DNA from: Solirubrobacter soli DSM 22325
GTDB taxonomy: Bacteria; Actinomycetota; Thermoleophilia; Solirubrobacterales; Solirubrobacteraceae
Assembly (NCBI RefSeq): GCF_000423665.1
Contig: NZ_KE384072.1
Span: forward strand, 124,001 to 188,000
DNA: 64,000 nucleotides
Reading direction: 5' to 3'
Of this stretch, positions 32,524 through 43,226 are shown one piece after another. Under the pieces are notes generated by a model. That model made no database searches. It worked only from the letters and a program-made list of their open reading frames with translations, and was not told the DNA's origin. The translations under genes and the position numbers were made by a program. How positions within the stretch are numbered: the first letter of the stretch is position 1; the number at the start of each line of letters is the position of its first letter.

Positions 32524-33573
32524 ATGTCGATCCTCGTCGCCGTACTCGCGGGCTACATCTCGCTCGATCTCGCGCAGCGCACGCTGCGGGGCAAGCGCCG
32601 GGCCGCGACCGCCGGCGACGTGGCCGCCGTCGCCGCGGCGATGCGGGAGGTCAGCCGCAGCGACGACGCGCGGGCGAGCATCGGCCGCGCCGCCTGCGGG
32701 CTCACGGGCGCGGCGATCGGCGGGCTGCTGGAGCCCGACGGCCGCGGGAGCCTCGTGGTGACCGGCGCGCACGGCCTCGACGCGCCGATCGCGATCAGCT
32801 TCGCCGAGCGTTCGGCCGGGGGCACCGCGTTCCTCACCCGCGAGCCCCTGTTCGTCTCGGACATCCCGAACAGCCCCACGGTCGCCGCGTTGGCGCGGCG
32901 GCACGGCGTCGCGTCCGCCCTCTATGAGCCCGTGATCTTCGACGAGAACGCCGTCGGCGTGCTCTTCGTGGCCTGGGAGCGGCGCGTCAAGCGCCTCGAG
33001 GACCGGGCCGTGAGCGTCGCCCGTCTGCTCGCGGCCGAGGCGGCGTTCGTGATCGAGCGCGCCGACCTCACCGCCCGCCTCGAGCACCTCGCCCGCACCG
33101 ACGAGCTGACCGGCCTCGCCAACCGCCGCACCGCCGACGAGGAGCTCGGCCGTTTCCTCGCCCGCTCGCGCCGCGACGGCGAGCCGCTCTCGCTCGCGAT
33201 GATCGACCTCGACCACTTCAAGGCCTACAACGACCGCCACGGCCACGCGGGCGGCGATCGGCTGCTGCAGACCGCCGCCGAGGCCTGGGCCGCGACCCTC
33301 CGCACCGGCGACTTCCTCGCCCGCTACGGCGGCGAGGAGTTCGTCGCGGTGTTCCCCGCGTGCGCACTCGACGACGCGGGCGACGCGGCCGAACGCCTCC
33401 GCGTGGCGCTCCCGGAACCGACCACGTGCTCGATCGGCGTCACGGTCTGGAACCGCGGCGAGTCCGCCTACGAGCTGCTCAGCCGCGCCGACGCCGCGCT
33501 CCACGCGGCGAAGGCGGGTGGGCGTGACCGGGTCGTTGTGGCGCGGGAGACGACGTACGTGGGACGCGCCTAA
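32524..33573 (+). CDS. GAF-GGDEF diguanylate cyclase with one membrane helix
   Basis: A 349-residue protein: one hydrophobic segment at residues 2-20 (SILVAVLAGYISLDLAQR, resembling the first helix of an MHYT sensor but without the rest), GAF from about 35 to 180, and GGDEF from about 192 to 345. The active site is GGEEF (269-273), preceded by RTGD (260-263), an intact RxxD inhibitory site. It should synthesise cyclic di-GMP. It has no EAL domain. The stop overlaps the converging metallo-hydrolase by 4 bases. Confidence 0.9.
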   Translation: MSILVAVLAGYISLDLAQRTLRGKRRAATAGDVAAVAAAMREVSRSDDARASIGRAACGLTGAAIGGLLEPDGRGSLVVTGAHGLDAPIAISFAERSAGGTAFLTREPLFVSDIPNSPTVAALARRHGVASALYEPVIFDENAVGVLFVAWERRVKRLEDRAVSVARLLAAEAAFVIERADLTARLEHLARTDELTGLANRRTADEELGRFLARSRRDGEPLSLAMIDLDHFKAYNDRHGHAGGDRLLQTAAEAWAATLRTGDFLARYGGEEFVAVFPACALDDAGDAAERLRVALPEPTTCSIGVTVWNRGESAYELLSRADAALHAAKAGGRDRVVVARETTYVGRA

Positions 33574-34226
33574 GGCGCGGCCGGGGCGACGGCCCCCTCG
33601 GAGACCGACGACAGCTCGAACGACGCGCCCGGGCGGGACACGCTCGAGAACCGCTCCAGGAACGCGTCGGCGGTCTCGAGGAAGTTCAGGCGGTGCGTGC
33701 GGTAGTGCATCGGCACGACCCACCGCGCGCCCAACGTGCTCGCGATCTCGAACGCCAAGGACGAGCCGATCGTCGGCCCGCCACCGACCGGGACGAACAG
33801 CAGGTCGACCTGCCCGAGCGCGACCGCCTGCTCGCCGCGCAGAATCGACTGGCCGAGGTCGCCGAGGTGTGCGACCCGCAGTCCGTCGAGCTCGAATGCG
33901 TACATGACGTTCGCGCCGCGCTGGGTTCCCGCGACAGGGTCGTGCTCGGAGGCGACGCCCACGACCTCCCCCACCGGCGTGTCCGAGAACGTGCCGGCCG
34001 AGGAACGGATCACATGCGGCGAGCCGCCGACGACCTCGACCGCGTTGTGGTCGCGGTGCTCGTGGGTGACGAGCAGCACATCGGCAGTGACATCCGACAT
34101 CGGCGGATAGTCGTACTGCAGCCCACGCGCGGCGAGCCCCGAGACGTCGCCGAACGGGTCGACGACGACGGTGACATCACCCGCCGTCAACCGGAACGTC
34201 GACTGTCCGAACCACTCAACGCGCAT
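33570..34226 (-). CDS. MBL-fold metal-dependent hydrolase (UlaG-like)
   Basis: A 218-residue single-domain metallo-beta-lactamase-fold protein: GQSTFRL at the N-terminus, metal motif THEHRDHN (HxHxDH), GDLGQ, and a final His in MHYRTH. It belongs to the group of short UlaG/YhfI-like hydrolases without a known substrate. A good ribosome site (CGAGGAG, 5 bases upstream of ATG 34226) lies inside the end of the preceding MFS gene, which it overlaps by 11 bases, so the two are co-transcribed. Confidence 0.85.
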   Translation of the reverse strand: MRVEWFGQSTFRLTAGDVTVVVDPFGDVSGLAARGLQYDYPPMSDVTADVLLVTHEHRDHNAVEVVGGSPHVIRSSAGTFSDTPVGEVVGVASEHDPVAGTQRGANVMYAFELDGLRVAHLGDLGQSILRGEQAVALGQVDLLFVPVGGGPTIGSSLAFEIASTLGARWVVPMHYRTHRLNFLETADAFLERFSSVSRPGASFELSSVSEGAVAPAAP

Positions 34227-35904
34227 GTTGCTCCTCGGGTCGTTTGACGAGCGCCACCTCGCCGTAGTGGAAGCGGCCGCCGCGTAGCAGCGAGGCCGCG
34301 GCGGCGACCAGGCAGGCGACGATCGCGAACGTGAAGGCGGTGTGCAGGCCATCCTGGAACGGGCCCGAGATGAGCTGCGGAAAGAAGCCCGGGCCGGTGA
34401 CCGCGGCCTGGTTGGCGGGCGTGAGCGCGTGCAGCGCGTCCGGGCCGAGCAGGGATTGGATCGGGTTGTAGCCGAGGAAGGCGGCGAACAGGATCGAGAC
34501 CGGCGGCAGCGCGCCGACGCGATCCGCGGTGGCCGGGTCGACGCCGTGGGCCTCGAGGCCCGCGCTCATCGTGTGTGGCAGCGTCGATGCCAGCCCGACG
34601 ATCAGCAGCGTGAAGAAGATCCCGATCGAGAGGACCTGGGCGGAGTTCTGGAAGGTCTGGTTCATCGCCCCGCCGGCGCCGCGGTGCTCCTTCGGCAGGC
34701 TGTTCATGATCGCCGCGCGGTTGGGCGACGCGAACATCCCCATCGACAGGCCCAGGAAGCCCAGGACCGCCGCGAACACCGGGTAGGTGAAGTCGGTCGG
34801 GAGCGACATCAGCCCGGCGAACGCGAGCGCCGAGCCGACCATCCCCGCGAACGCGAACCACCGCGCGCCGAAGCGGTCGCTCAGATACCCCGACGCCGGC
34901 CCCGCACAGAGCATCCCGATCGTCAGCGGCAGCATGTAGATGCCCGCCCACAGCGGCGTCTCGGTGAAGGTGTAGCCGTGCTGCGGCAGCCAGATCCCCT
35001 GGAGCCAGATGATCAGCATGAACATCAACCCGCCGCGGGCCACGGCCGACAGGAACGTCGACAACGTCCCGAACGTGAACGCGCGGATCTTGAACAGCGG
35101 CAGCTGGAACATCGGGTCCGACACGCGCCGCTCGACGAACACGAACGCGATCAAGCACACGGCGGCCGCCGCCAGGAGCGCGATCACCCGCGGGCTCCCC
35201 CACCCCAGCGCGCTGTCGCCGTACGGCCGGATGCCGTAAGTCACCGACACCATCACGAGCACCAGCCCCGAAGCGAACGTCACGTTGCCCCACCAGTCGA
35301 CGCTCGCCCGCCGCGGCGACGAGACCTCGCGCAGCTTCATGTAGGCCCAGATCGTCCCGAACAGGCCGACCGGGACGCTGATCAGGAACACGAGCCGCCA
35401 GTCGATCGGCGCGAGGATGCCGCCCAGCACGAGCCCGACGAACATCCCGGACACGCCGACGATGTTGTTGATCCCGAGCGCCATCCCGCGCTGGTTGGCC
35501 GGGAACGCGTCGGTGATGATCGCGGCGGAGTTCGCGAGCAGGCACGCGCCGCCGACGCCCTGCACGATCCGCCACGCGATCAGGTAGGTCGCGCCGGCCG
35601 CGCCGGTCATCCAGTCGACCGCCAGCAACAGCGACGCGACGGTGTAGATGACGAAGCCGAGGTTGTAGATCCGCACGCGCCCGTACATGTCGCCGAGCCG
35701 CCCCAGGCTGACGATCAGCACGCTGGTCACAACCAGGTAGCCGAGGATCATCCAGAGCAGGTAGAAGGAGTTCTCAGGCCGCAGCGGGTCGAGGTGGATG
35801 CCGCGGAAGATGTCCGGCATCGCGATCAGCGTGATCGACGCGTCCAGCGTCGCCAGCAACACGGCGAGCGTGGCGTTCGAGAGAGCGATCCACTTGTACT
35901 TCAC
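34216..35904 (-). CDS. MFS transporter, DHA2-like drug efflux
   Basis: A 562-residue major facilitator with about 14 membrane helices: ATLDASITLIAMPDI (motif D1), LGRLGDMYGRVRIYN (motif A), and GVSGMFVGLVLGGIL (motif C). Long loops around IHLDPLRPENSF and HGVDPATADRVG are unusual for the family but seen in some DHA2 members. GTG start at 35904, supported by a TACAGT box 7 nt upstream; a longer frame runs antisense to MarR and is not used. Co-transcribed with the MBL-fold gene and divergent from MarR. Confidence 0.9.
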   Translation of the reverse strand: MKYKWIALSNATLAVLLATLDASITLIAMPDIFRGIHLDPLRPENSFYLLWMILGYLVVTSVLIVSLGRLGDMYGRVRIYNLGFVIYTVASLLLAVDWMTGAAGATYLIAWRIVQGVGGACLLANSAAIITDAFPANQRGMALGINNIVGVSGMFVGLVLGGILAPIDWRLVFLISVPVGLFGTIWAYMKLREVSSPRRASVDWWGNVTFASGLVLVMVSVTYGIRPYGDSALGWGSPRVIALLAAAAVCLIAFVFVERRVSDPMFQLPLFKIRAFTFGTLSTFLSAVARGGLMFMLIIWLQGIWLPQHGYTFTETPLWAGIYMLPLTIGMLCAGPASGYLSDRFGARWFAFAGMVGSALAFAGLMSLPTDFTYPVFAAVLGFLGLSMGMFASPNRAAIMNSLPKEHRGAGGAMNQTFQNSAQVLSIGIFFTLLIVGLASTLPHTMSAGLEAHGVDPATADRVGALPPVSILFAAFLGYNPIQSLLGPDALHALTPANQAAVTGPGFFPQLISGPFQDGLHTAFTFAIVACLVAAAASLLRGGRFHYGEVALVKRPEEQHAR

Positions 35905-35911
35905 CAGGTAA

Positions 35912-35921
35912 ACTGTACAGT
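35912..35921. promoter_or_regulatory. Palindrome that supplies the -10 box to both divergent genes
   Basis: ACTGTACAGT is a perfect palindrome. On the plus strand its TACAGT (35916-35921) is followed by 6 nt and the MarR GTG (35928); on the minus strand its TACAGT (35917-35912) is followed by 7 nt and the MFS GTG (35904). MarR bound to the palindrome would cover both -10 boxes at once. Confidence 0.65.
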
Positions 35922-35927
35922 CTGCCT

Positions 35928-36353
35928 GTGCAAGAAGATGAGAACATCGGAGAGCTGGCCGCCGACCTGCGCATCTCGCTCGGTCGGATCGTGCGCCGCC
36001 TGCGCTCCGAGCACGGCTTCTTGATGGGCCAGGGCGCGGTGCTGGGCGCGCTCGACCGCGAGGGTCCCCAGAGCACGAGCGACCTCGCCGCGGGCGCGAA
36101 GATGCGCCCACAGTCAATGGCCCAGACGGTCAAGGAGCTCGAGCAGGCGGGCTTCGTCTCCCGCCGCCCCGACCCCGCCGACGGACGCCGCATGTTCATC
36201 GAGCTGACCGAGCTCGGCGCCCGCCGGCTGGCCGAGGACCGCCGCAAGCGCGACGACTGGCTCGCCCGCACGCTCGAGACGGAGCTGACGGCGAAGGAGC
36301 GCGCCACGCTCGCCGCCGCCGCCCCGCTCCTCCGGCGTTTGTCCGACTCCTAA
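35928..36353 (+). CDS. MarR family repressor
   Basis: A 141-residue MarR protein: STSDLAAGAKMRPQSMAQTVKELEQAG is the DNA-binding helix pair, and PDPADGRRMFIELTELG the wing. GTG at 35928 is placed by the 6-nt distance to its -10 box. It diverges from the MFS pump by 23 bases, and a palindrome that includes both -10 boxes lies between them. It therefore most likely represses its own gene and the pump-hydrolase operon. Confidence 0.9.
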   Translation: MQEDENIGELAADLRISLGRIVRRLRSEHGFLMGQGAVLGALDREGPQSTSDLAAGAKMRPQSMAQTVKELEQAGFVSRRPDPADGRRMFIELTELGARRLAEDRRKRDDWLARTLETELTAKERATLAAAAPLLRRLSDS

Positions 36354-36384
36354 CCCTTCGACCGGTTGCAGAATGCGACCGGCT

Positions 36385-36397
36385 CCACATCATGTGG
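36385..36397. promoter_or_regulatory. Inverted repeat before the response regulator
   Basis: CCACAT-C-ATGTGG ends 2 bases before the ATG at 36400. A direct repeat CGACCGG occurs at 36359-36365 and 36376-36382. Both are candidate regulatory sites; no regulator can be assigned. Confidence 0.35.
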
Positions 36398-36399
36398 GC

Positions 36400-36741
36400 A
36401 TGGCTCGCATCCTGGTCATCGACGACGCTCCGGACCTCGCACTCGTCCTGCGCATGCAGCTCGAGCGCGCCGGTCATGAGGTGATCACCGCCGAGAACGG
36501 CCGGCGCGGGCTACGGCGCTTCTACGAGGTTCGCCCCGACCTGGTGGTCCTCGACGTGCGGATGCCCGAGCTCGACGGGTGGGAGACGCTCGAGCGCCTG
36601 CGCGACCTGAGCGACGTCCCCGTCCTCATGCACACCGGCACGACGCCCACCGACGAGCAGTTCACGCGGCTGCGGCCCGACCTCGACGGCTACATCCGCA
36701 AGCCCGCGCGGGGACCGGAGCTCACCGGCCTCGTCGACGAG

Positions 36742-36768
<27 letters not shown>
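36400..36768 (+). CDS. Stand-alone response regulator receiver domain
   Basis: A 122-residue CheY-like receiver with no output domain: acidic pocket at IDDAPD, phosphorylatable Asp in [12 protein letters not shown], Thr in MHTGT, and Lys in YIRKPA. Stand-alone receivers pass a phosphate or act by binding a partner; no kinase is adjacent. An ATG nine codons earlier exists, but receiver homology starts at 36400. Its end overlaps the NAD synthetase gene by 27 bases tail-to-tail. Confidence 0.88.
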
Positions 36769-38797
<2,029 letters not shown>

Positions 38798-38799
<2 letters not shown>

Positions 38800-39289
38800 G
38801 ACGAGCATGGAGTTCGAGGCGTGGGGCAAGGTGGTCGTGGAGCGGGCGGCGGAGCTCGTCCTGGCGGCGATCCCGGAGGCGCAGAAGCCCCAGCCGGGCA
38901 AGACCGCGCGGCGCAGCCTCGCCGGCACCGGGTACATCTCGCGGCACATCCTGTTCCTCCAGCCCGACGGCCTCGCGCCCCGGGCGCTGTGGCTGTTCGC
39001 CGTGCCCGCCGGCCACGCGTACGACTTCCGCCCACCGCACGACCGCGTCGGCGCCGGCCTCATGCACGACGCGAGCACCGAGCTGAGCACGAGCCGGTTC
39101 GCGGCGGGGATGACGCGCAGCGGCAACTTCACCTGGAAGGTCCACCTCGACGCCCGCCACGAGGGCTACCGGCTGGCGCTCAAGGTCGACCCGGCCGCCG
39201 ATGAGCCGGAGGCCGTCGCGCAGCAGCTCTCAGGCCAGGTCGTGAGCAGCTTCGAGCGCATCGGACTGCTGCTCCCGGCGCCGGGGTAG
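38798..39289 (+). CDS. Protein of unknown function, head-to-head with nadE
   Basis: Not recognised. A 163-residue protein with mixed alpha/beta composition, no signal peptide and no membrane segment. Patterns such as [25 protein letters not shown] and [19 protein letters not shown] suggest a compact domain. It has two possible starts: ATG 38798, which overlaps the nadE start codon, and ATG 38807. The 3' end overlaps the converging MFS gene by 60 bases, the largest overlap in the window. Confidence 0.65.
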
Positions 39290-40642
39290 CAGCAGCGCGG
39301 GGACCAGCGCGAGCGCTGTGAGGATCACCGCCCACACGAACGTGTGGGCGGCGGCGGGGGTCGCGAGCGCGGCGGGTGCGTCGTCGAGGTCGCCGTGGAA
39401 GCCGCGGGTCGCGAGGCCGTGCTGGAGGATCACGGCGAGGAGCGCGATGCCGAGGGTCGCCCCCGCCCGCTGGACGATCTCGAGCGCGCCGGCGGCCCGC
39501 GCGACGGCGGGCTCGGGCAGCACCTGGTAGGCGGCGGCCATCGCGGGCATCAGCGTCGCGCCCATCCCGGCGCCGCGCAGGAACAGGCCGCAGACGAGCA
39601 GCCAGCCCGGCACGTCGTCGTCGACGAACGCGAACGGCAGCGTGCCGACCAACACCAGCCCCACTCCCACCCGCACCACCGGGCCCGCGCCCATGCGGTC
39701 GGTGAGCTTGCCGGCGACGGGCATCGTCAGCATCGCGCCGATGCCCTGGGCGGCGAGCACCGCGCCGGTCTGGGTCGCGCTCAGGTCTCGTGCGAGCTGG
39801 TAGTAGAGCGCGAGCAGCAGCAGCGAGCCGAAGAACGCGGCGCCGAACAGGAGCGTCACCGCGGTCGAGGCGGCGACGACGCGGTCGCGGAAGATGCGGA
39901 CGTCGATCAGCGGATCGCTCGCGCGGAGGGCGTGGGCCACGAACGCGGCGATCAGCACCACGCCCGCGGCGAGCGCGATCGGGCCGGCGGGCGAGACGAG
40001 CCCGGCCACGAGCGCGGTCAGCCCCGGCGAGAGCAACGCGAGGCCGACGACGTCCAGCCGCGCACCCGCCCGGGTCGCGCCGCGCGGCAGCACGCGCGCG
40101 GCGAGCACGAGCGCCAGCGCGGCGACCGGCAGGTTGATGAAGAAGATCGCGCGCCACGTGACGCCGTCGAGCAGCGCGCCCCCGAGGACCGGGCCGAGCG
40201 CGGGCGCCAGCAGCATCGGCACGCCCACGAGCGCCATCACGCGCCCCATCCGCTCCGGCCCCGCGGCGTGGGCGAGGATCGTCATCCCCACCGGCATCAC
40301 CATCCCGCCGCCGAGCCCCTGCAGGACGCGGAACGCGATCAGCGACCCCGCCGACCACGCCAGCCCGCACAGCAGCGAGCCGGTCGCGAACGCCGCGACC
40401 GCCGTCATGAACACGGGCCGGGTGCCGAAGCGGTCGACCGCCCAGCCCGCGAGCGGGATCACCGCCGCGATCGCCAGCAGGTACGCGGTCGAGACCCACT
40501 GGATCGTCGAGAGCTTGGAATCGAACGCGCCGGCGAGCCGCTCGATGGCGACGTTGACGATCGTCGAGTCGAGGATCGTCATGACCGCGCCGCAGATGAC
40601 GACGGCGGCGCAGAGCAGCACTGAGCGCGGCAGTTCACGCAT
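39230..40642 (-). CDS. MFS drug efflux transporter, DHA2 (EmrB/QacA) family
   Basis: A 470-residue transporter of about 14 helices: VMTILDSTIVNVAIERL (motif D1), LAGWAVDRFGTRPV (motif A), and LVGVPMLLAPALGPVLGGALLDG (motif C). Near-uniform hydrophobic composition, short loops, and a conserved WRAIFFINLPV segment characteristic of DHA2 pumps. No regulator lies next to it. It is the third such pump in the window. ATG at 40642 without a clear ribosome site. Confidence 0.9.
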   Translation of the reverse strand: MRELPRSVLLCAAVVICGAVMTILDSTIVNVAIERLAGAFDSKLSTIQWVSTAYLLAIAAVIPLAGWAVDRFGTRPVFMTAVAAFATGSLLCGLAWSAGSLIAFRVLQGLGGGMVMPVGMTILAHAAGPERMGRVMALVGVPMLLAPALGPVLGGALLDGVTWRAIFFINLPVAALALVLAARVLPRGATRAGARLDVVGLALLSPGLTALVAGLVSPAGPIALAAGVVLIAAFVAHALRASDPLIDVRIFRDRVVAASTAVTLLFGAAFFGSLLLLALYYQLARDLSATQTGAVLAAQGIGAMLTMPVAGKLTDRMGAGPVVRVGVGLVLVGTLPFAFVDDDVPGWLLVCGLFLRGAGMGATLMPAMAAAYQVLPEPAVARAAGALEIVQRAGATLGIALLAVILQHGLATRGFHGDLDDAPAALATPAAAHTFVWAVILTALALVPALLLPRRREQQSDALEAAHDLA

Positions 40643-40689
40643 GACCGCCGCTTATGGTGACGCGGCCGGGTCGCCCCGACCACTGCCAT

Positions 40690-41718
40690 TCAGGTAGGCA
40701 GTACCCGGTTGCGCTGGTTGAAGCCGATGTCGCCGTACGGATATGAGGCGGGTGCGGGGTCGGATGCCGCGTCCAGACGCGCGGTCTCCTCGGGGCTCAG
40801 GTGCAGGCCCGCGGCGCCGAGGTTGTCGTCGAGTTGCTCCATGGTGCGCGCGCCGAGGATCACCGAGGTCATCAGCGGGCGGTCGTGCAGCCACGCGAGG
40901 GCGACCTGCGCCATCGACACGCCACGGTCGGCGGCGATCGCCTGCACCGCCTCGATCACGTCCCACGTGCGCTGCTCGCTCGAACGGCGGTCGTAGGCCT
41001 CGACGCCCCGGTTCGGGTCGTCGCCGAGGCGGGTGGCGCCGGTCGGCCGCTCGTCGCGGGTGTACTTGCCGGTCAACCAGCCGCCCCCGAGCGGGGACCA
41101 CGGCAGCAGCCCGAGCCCGGTCGACTCGCACGCGGGGATGACCTCCCACTCGATCTCGCGGGCCAGCAGGTTGTACTGCGGCTGCAGTGTCACGGGCCTC
41201 GCCAGGCCGCGGTGGTCCGCAAGGTCGACGACCTTCTGGACCTGCCAGCCGACGTGGTTGGAGAGCCCGACGTACGCGACCTTCCCGGCGCGGACGGCGT
41301 CGTCGAGGAAGCCCCAGGTCTCGTCCAGCGGCGTCAGCGGGTCGAACGAGTGCACCTGGTAGAGGTCGATGTGGTCGACCTGCAGGCGCGCCAGCGAGGC
41401 GTCGAGCGCTCGGCGCAGGTGCCGCCGCGAGAGGCCGAGGTCGTTGTGGTTGGACCCCATCGCGAAGCGGCCCTTGGTGGCGATCACCAGTTGGTCGAGC
41501 GTCTCGGGCGACTGCTTGGCCAGCCAGCGGCCGATGATGCTCTCCGACGCGCCGCGGGTGTAGACGTCGGCGGTGTCGATCAACGACCCGCCCACCTCGA
41601 CGAAGCGGTCCAGCTGCGCGTGCGAGCCGGCCTCGTCGGTCTCGTTGCCGAACGTCATCGTGCCCAGCGCGTACGTGGACACCACGCAGCCGCTGCGGCC
41701 CAGGTTCCGGTACTCCAT
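40690..41718 (-). CDS. Aldo/keto reductase
   Basis: A 342-residue AKR with the TIM-barrel active site: Asp in DTADVYTRGASE, Tyr in the same segment, Lys in VIATKGR, and His in YQVHSFDP. The C-terminal NADPH-binding region is present (VILGARTMEQLDDNL). This group reduces carbonyls of broad range. It follows the HAD gene by 11 bases on the same strand and is probably co-transcribed. ATG 41718 precedes the typical MEYRNLGRSG start. Confidence 0.92.
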   Translation of the reverse strand: MEYRNLGRSGCVVSTYALGTMTFGNETDEAGSHAQLDRFVEVGGSLIDTADVYTRGASESIIGRWLAKQSPETLDQLVIATKGRFAMGSNHNDLGLSRRHLRRALDASLARLQVDHIDLYQVHSFDPLTPLDETWGFLDDAVRAGKVAYVGLSNHVGWQVQKVVDLADHRGLARPVTLQPQYNLLAREIEWEVIPACESTGLGLLPWSPLGGGWLTGKYTRDERPTGATRLGDDPNRGVEAYDRRSSEQRTWDVIEAVQAIAADRGVSMAQVALAWLHDRPLMTSVILGARTMEQLDDNLGAAGLHLSPEETARLDAASDPAPASYPYGDIGFNQRNRVLPT

Positions 41719-41729
41719 AAGCCGCGACG

Positions 41730-42419
41730 TTACCCCGTCGCGACGTCGGCGAACGCCTCGAGCGTCGGCACGGTCAGGTCGGGCCGGGCGTCGGCGGGCG
41801 GCGTGGCGCCACCGCCGGCGCGGCCCTGGCGGCGGTCGATCCACACTGACGTCATCCCCAGCGCCTTGGCCGGCACGTGGTCGTGGAAGAGCGACTGGGC
41901 GACGTGCAGGATCCGCTCGCGCGGGACGTCGATGCGCTCGAACGCGAACTCGAAGTTCTCCGTCCGCGGCTTGTAGCCACGGGCCTGCTCGGCCGTGATG
42001 ACCCAGTCGAACTCGACGCCGAGGCGCGCGTTGGAGGCGGCGAACAGGTCGTCATCGCAGTTGGTGATCACGCCGAGCTTGAAGCGCTCCTTCAGGCGGG
42101 CGAGCGCGGCCGGGCTGTCGGGGAACGCCGGCCAGTCCTTGACCGACTGCCCGAACGCCGCCTGCTCGTCCGCGGTCGTCTCGAAGCCGAACTCGACCCC
42201 GAGCGCCCGCAGGCACCCCGCCAGCACCTCGGCGTAGCGCTGGTACGGACCCGCCTCGATGTCGGACTCGTGGCGGGCGAACGCCTCCAGCAGCGCGTCG
42301 TCGTCGACCCCGGTCGCGTGCGGCCGCAACGCGGTCAGGATGCCGCTTTCCCAGTCGATCAGCGTGCCGTAGCAATCGAAGGTCAGCGCGTCAAAGGACC
42401 GGTAGTCGATAGGGCTCAT
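41730..42419 (-). CDS. HAD-superfamily hydrolase, haloacid dehalogenase type II-like
   Basis: A 229-residue HAD protein. Nucleophile motif FDCYGTLIDWES (Asp as first catalytic residue), motif II in VITNCDDD, Lys in GYKPRTENF, and motif IV in HVAQSLFHDHVPA. The layout fits the L-2-haloacid dehalogenase/phosphatase subgroup, but the halide-binding residues cannot be confirmed by eye, so phosphatase activity is equally possible. First gene of a pair with the aldo/keto reductase. Confidence 0.83.
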   Translation of the reverse strand: MSPIDYRSFDALTFDCYGTLIDWESGILTALRPHATGVDDDALLEAFARHESDIEAGPYQRYAEVLAGCLRALGVEFGFETTADEQAAFGQSVKDWPAFPDSPAALARLKERFKLGVITNCDDDLFAASNARLGVEFDWVITAEQARGYKPRTENFEFAFERIDVPRERILHVAQSLFHDHVPAKALGMTSVWIDRRQGRAGGGATPPADARPDLTVPTLEAFADVATG

Positions 42420-42454
42420 GCGCCGCATTGTGTCTTCTGCTGGGATGCCCGGCC

Positions 42455-43138
42455 ATGACCGCCGTCCTTTGGCTCCTACTCCTGATTCCGCTGGCCGGCG
42501 GGCTGTTCGCCCAGCGACGCGTCCAAGAGGTCTTCATGCGCTACCGGCGCGTGCCCAACCGCGCTCGCGTCAGCGGGTCCGAGGTCGCGACGCGGCTCCT
42601 GGGCGAGCACGGGCTGCAGCGCGTGCGCGTCGAGGAGACGCCGGGCGCCCTGTCGGACCACTACGACGGCAGCGCGGGCGCGCTGCGGCTGTCGGAGCCG
42701 GTGGCAACCGAGCGCAGCGTCGCCGCGATGGGCATCGCCGCCCACGAGGTCTCGCACGCCTACCAGGACGCCGACGGCAACCGCGCGTACCGGATCCGCA
42801 AGGCCGTGGCCGAGCCGCTGGCGAGGTTCGCCCCGTTCTCGGCGCTGTTCTTCATCGGCGGATTCTGGTTCGGAGTCCCCGTCCTGATGGCGCTGTCGCT
42901 GCTGTACGTCTTCGGACTGGTGGTGTTCGCGCTGGCGACGCTCCCCGTCGAGCTGGGGGCGAGCCGCAAGGCGCTTGACCTGCTCGCGGCGTCCCACCTC
43001 GCTGACGCGGAGGAGGTCTCCGAGGTGCGTTCCGTACTGCGCGCGGCGGCCTTCACCTACGTGGCCGGGCTGACCCGCCAATTGGGCTTCTTTGCAGCGC
43101 TGATCCTGGTCGCGGAGGCCATGGACCGCGCCACATGA
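42455..43138 (+). CDS. Membrane zinc metallopeptidase (YugP family)
   Basis: A 227-residue integral membrane protein of the YugP/DUF2268-like neutral zinc peptidase group. The N-terminal helix (MTAVLWLLLLIPLAGGLFAQ) is followed by a cytoplasmic or external part with GALSDHYD, the motif AAHEVSHAYQD (HExxH) and a third ligand possibly in the ELGASRKALDLL segment, then two or three membrane helices. Substrates are unknown. ATG 42455 puts the first helix at the N-terminus. Confidence 0.85.
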   Translation: MTAVLWLLLLIPLAGGLFAQRRVQEVFMRYRRVPNRARVSGSEVATRLLGEHGLQRVRVEETPGALSDHYDGSAGALRLSEPVATERSVAAMGIAAHEVSHAYQDADGNRAYRIRKAVAEPLARFAPFSALFFIGGFWFGVPVLMALSLLYVFGLVVFALATLPVELGASRKALDLLAASHLADAEEVSEVRSVLRAAAFTYVAGLTRQLGFFAALILVAEAMDRAT

Positions 43139-43226
43139 GGATTTGACTCAAACCCTCACTTCTCACTCAATCACCACAGTGGCCACATAGCGTCACTCGC
43201 AAGATGTGACTCCCTGAGGAGGAAGT

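Noticed and set aside
34216-36117. Longer MFS protein starting at 36117
   Set aside because: The added 71 residues are antisense to MarR, rich in Arg/Ser and without membrane character; GTG 35904 fits the -10 spacing.
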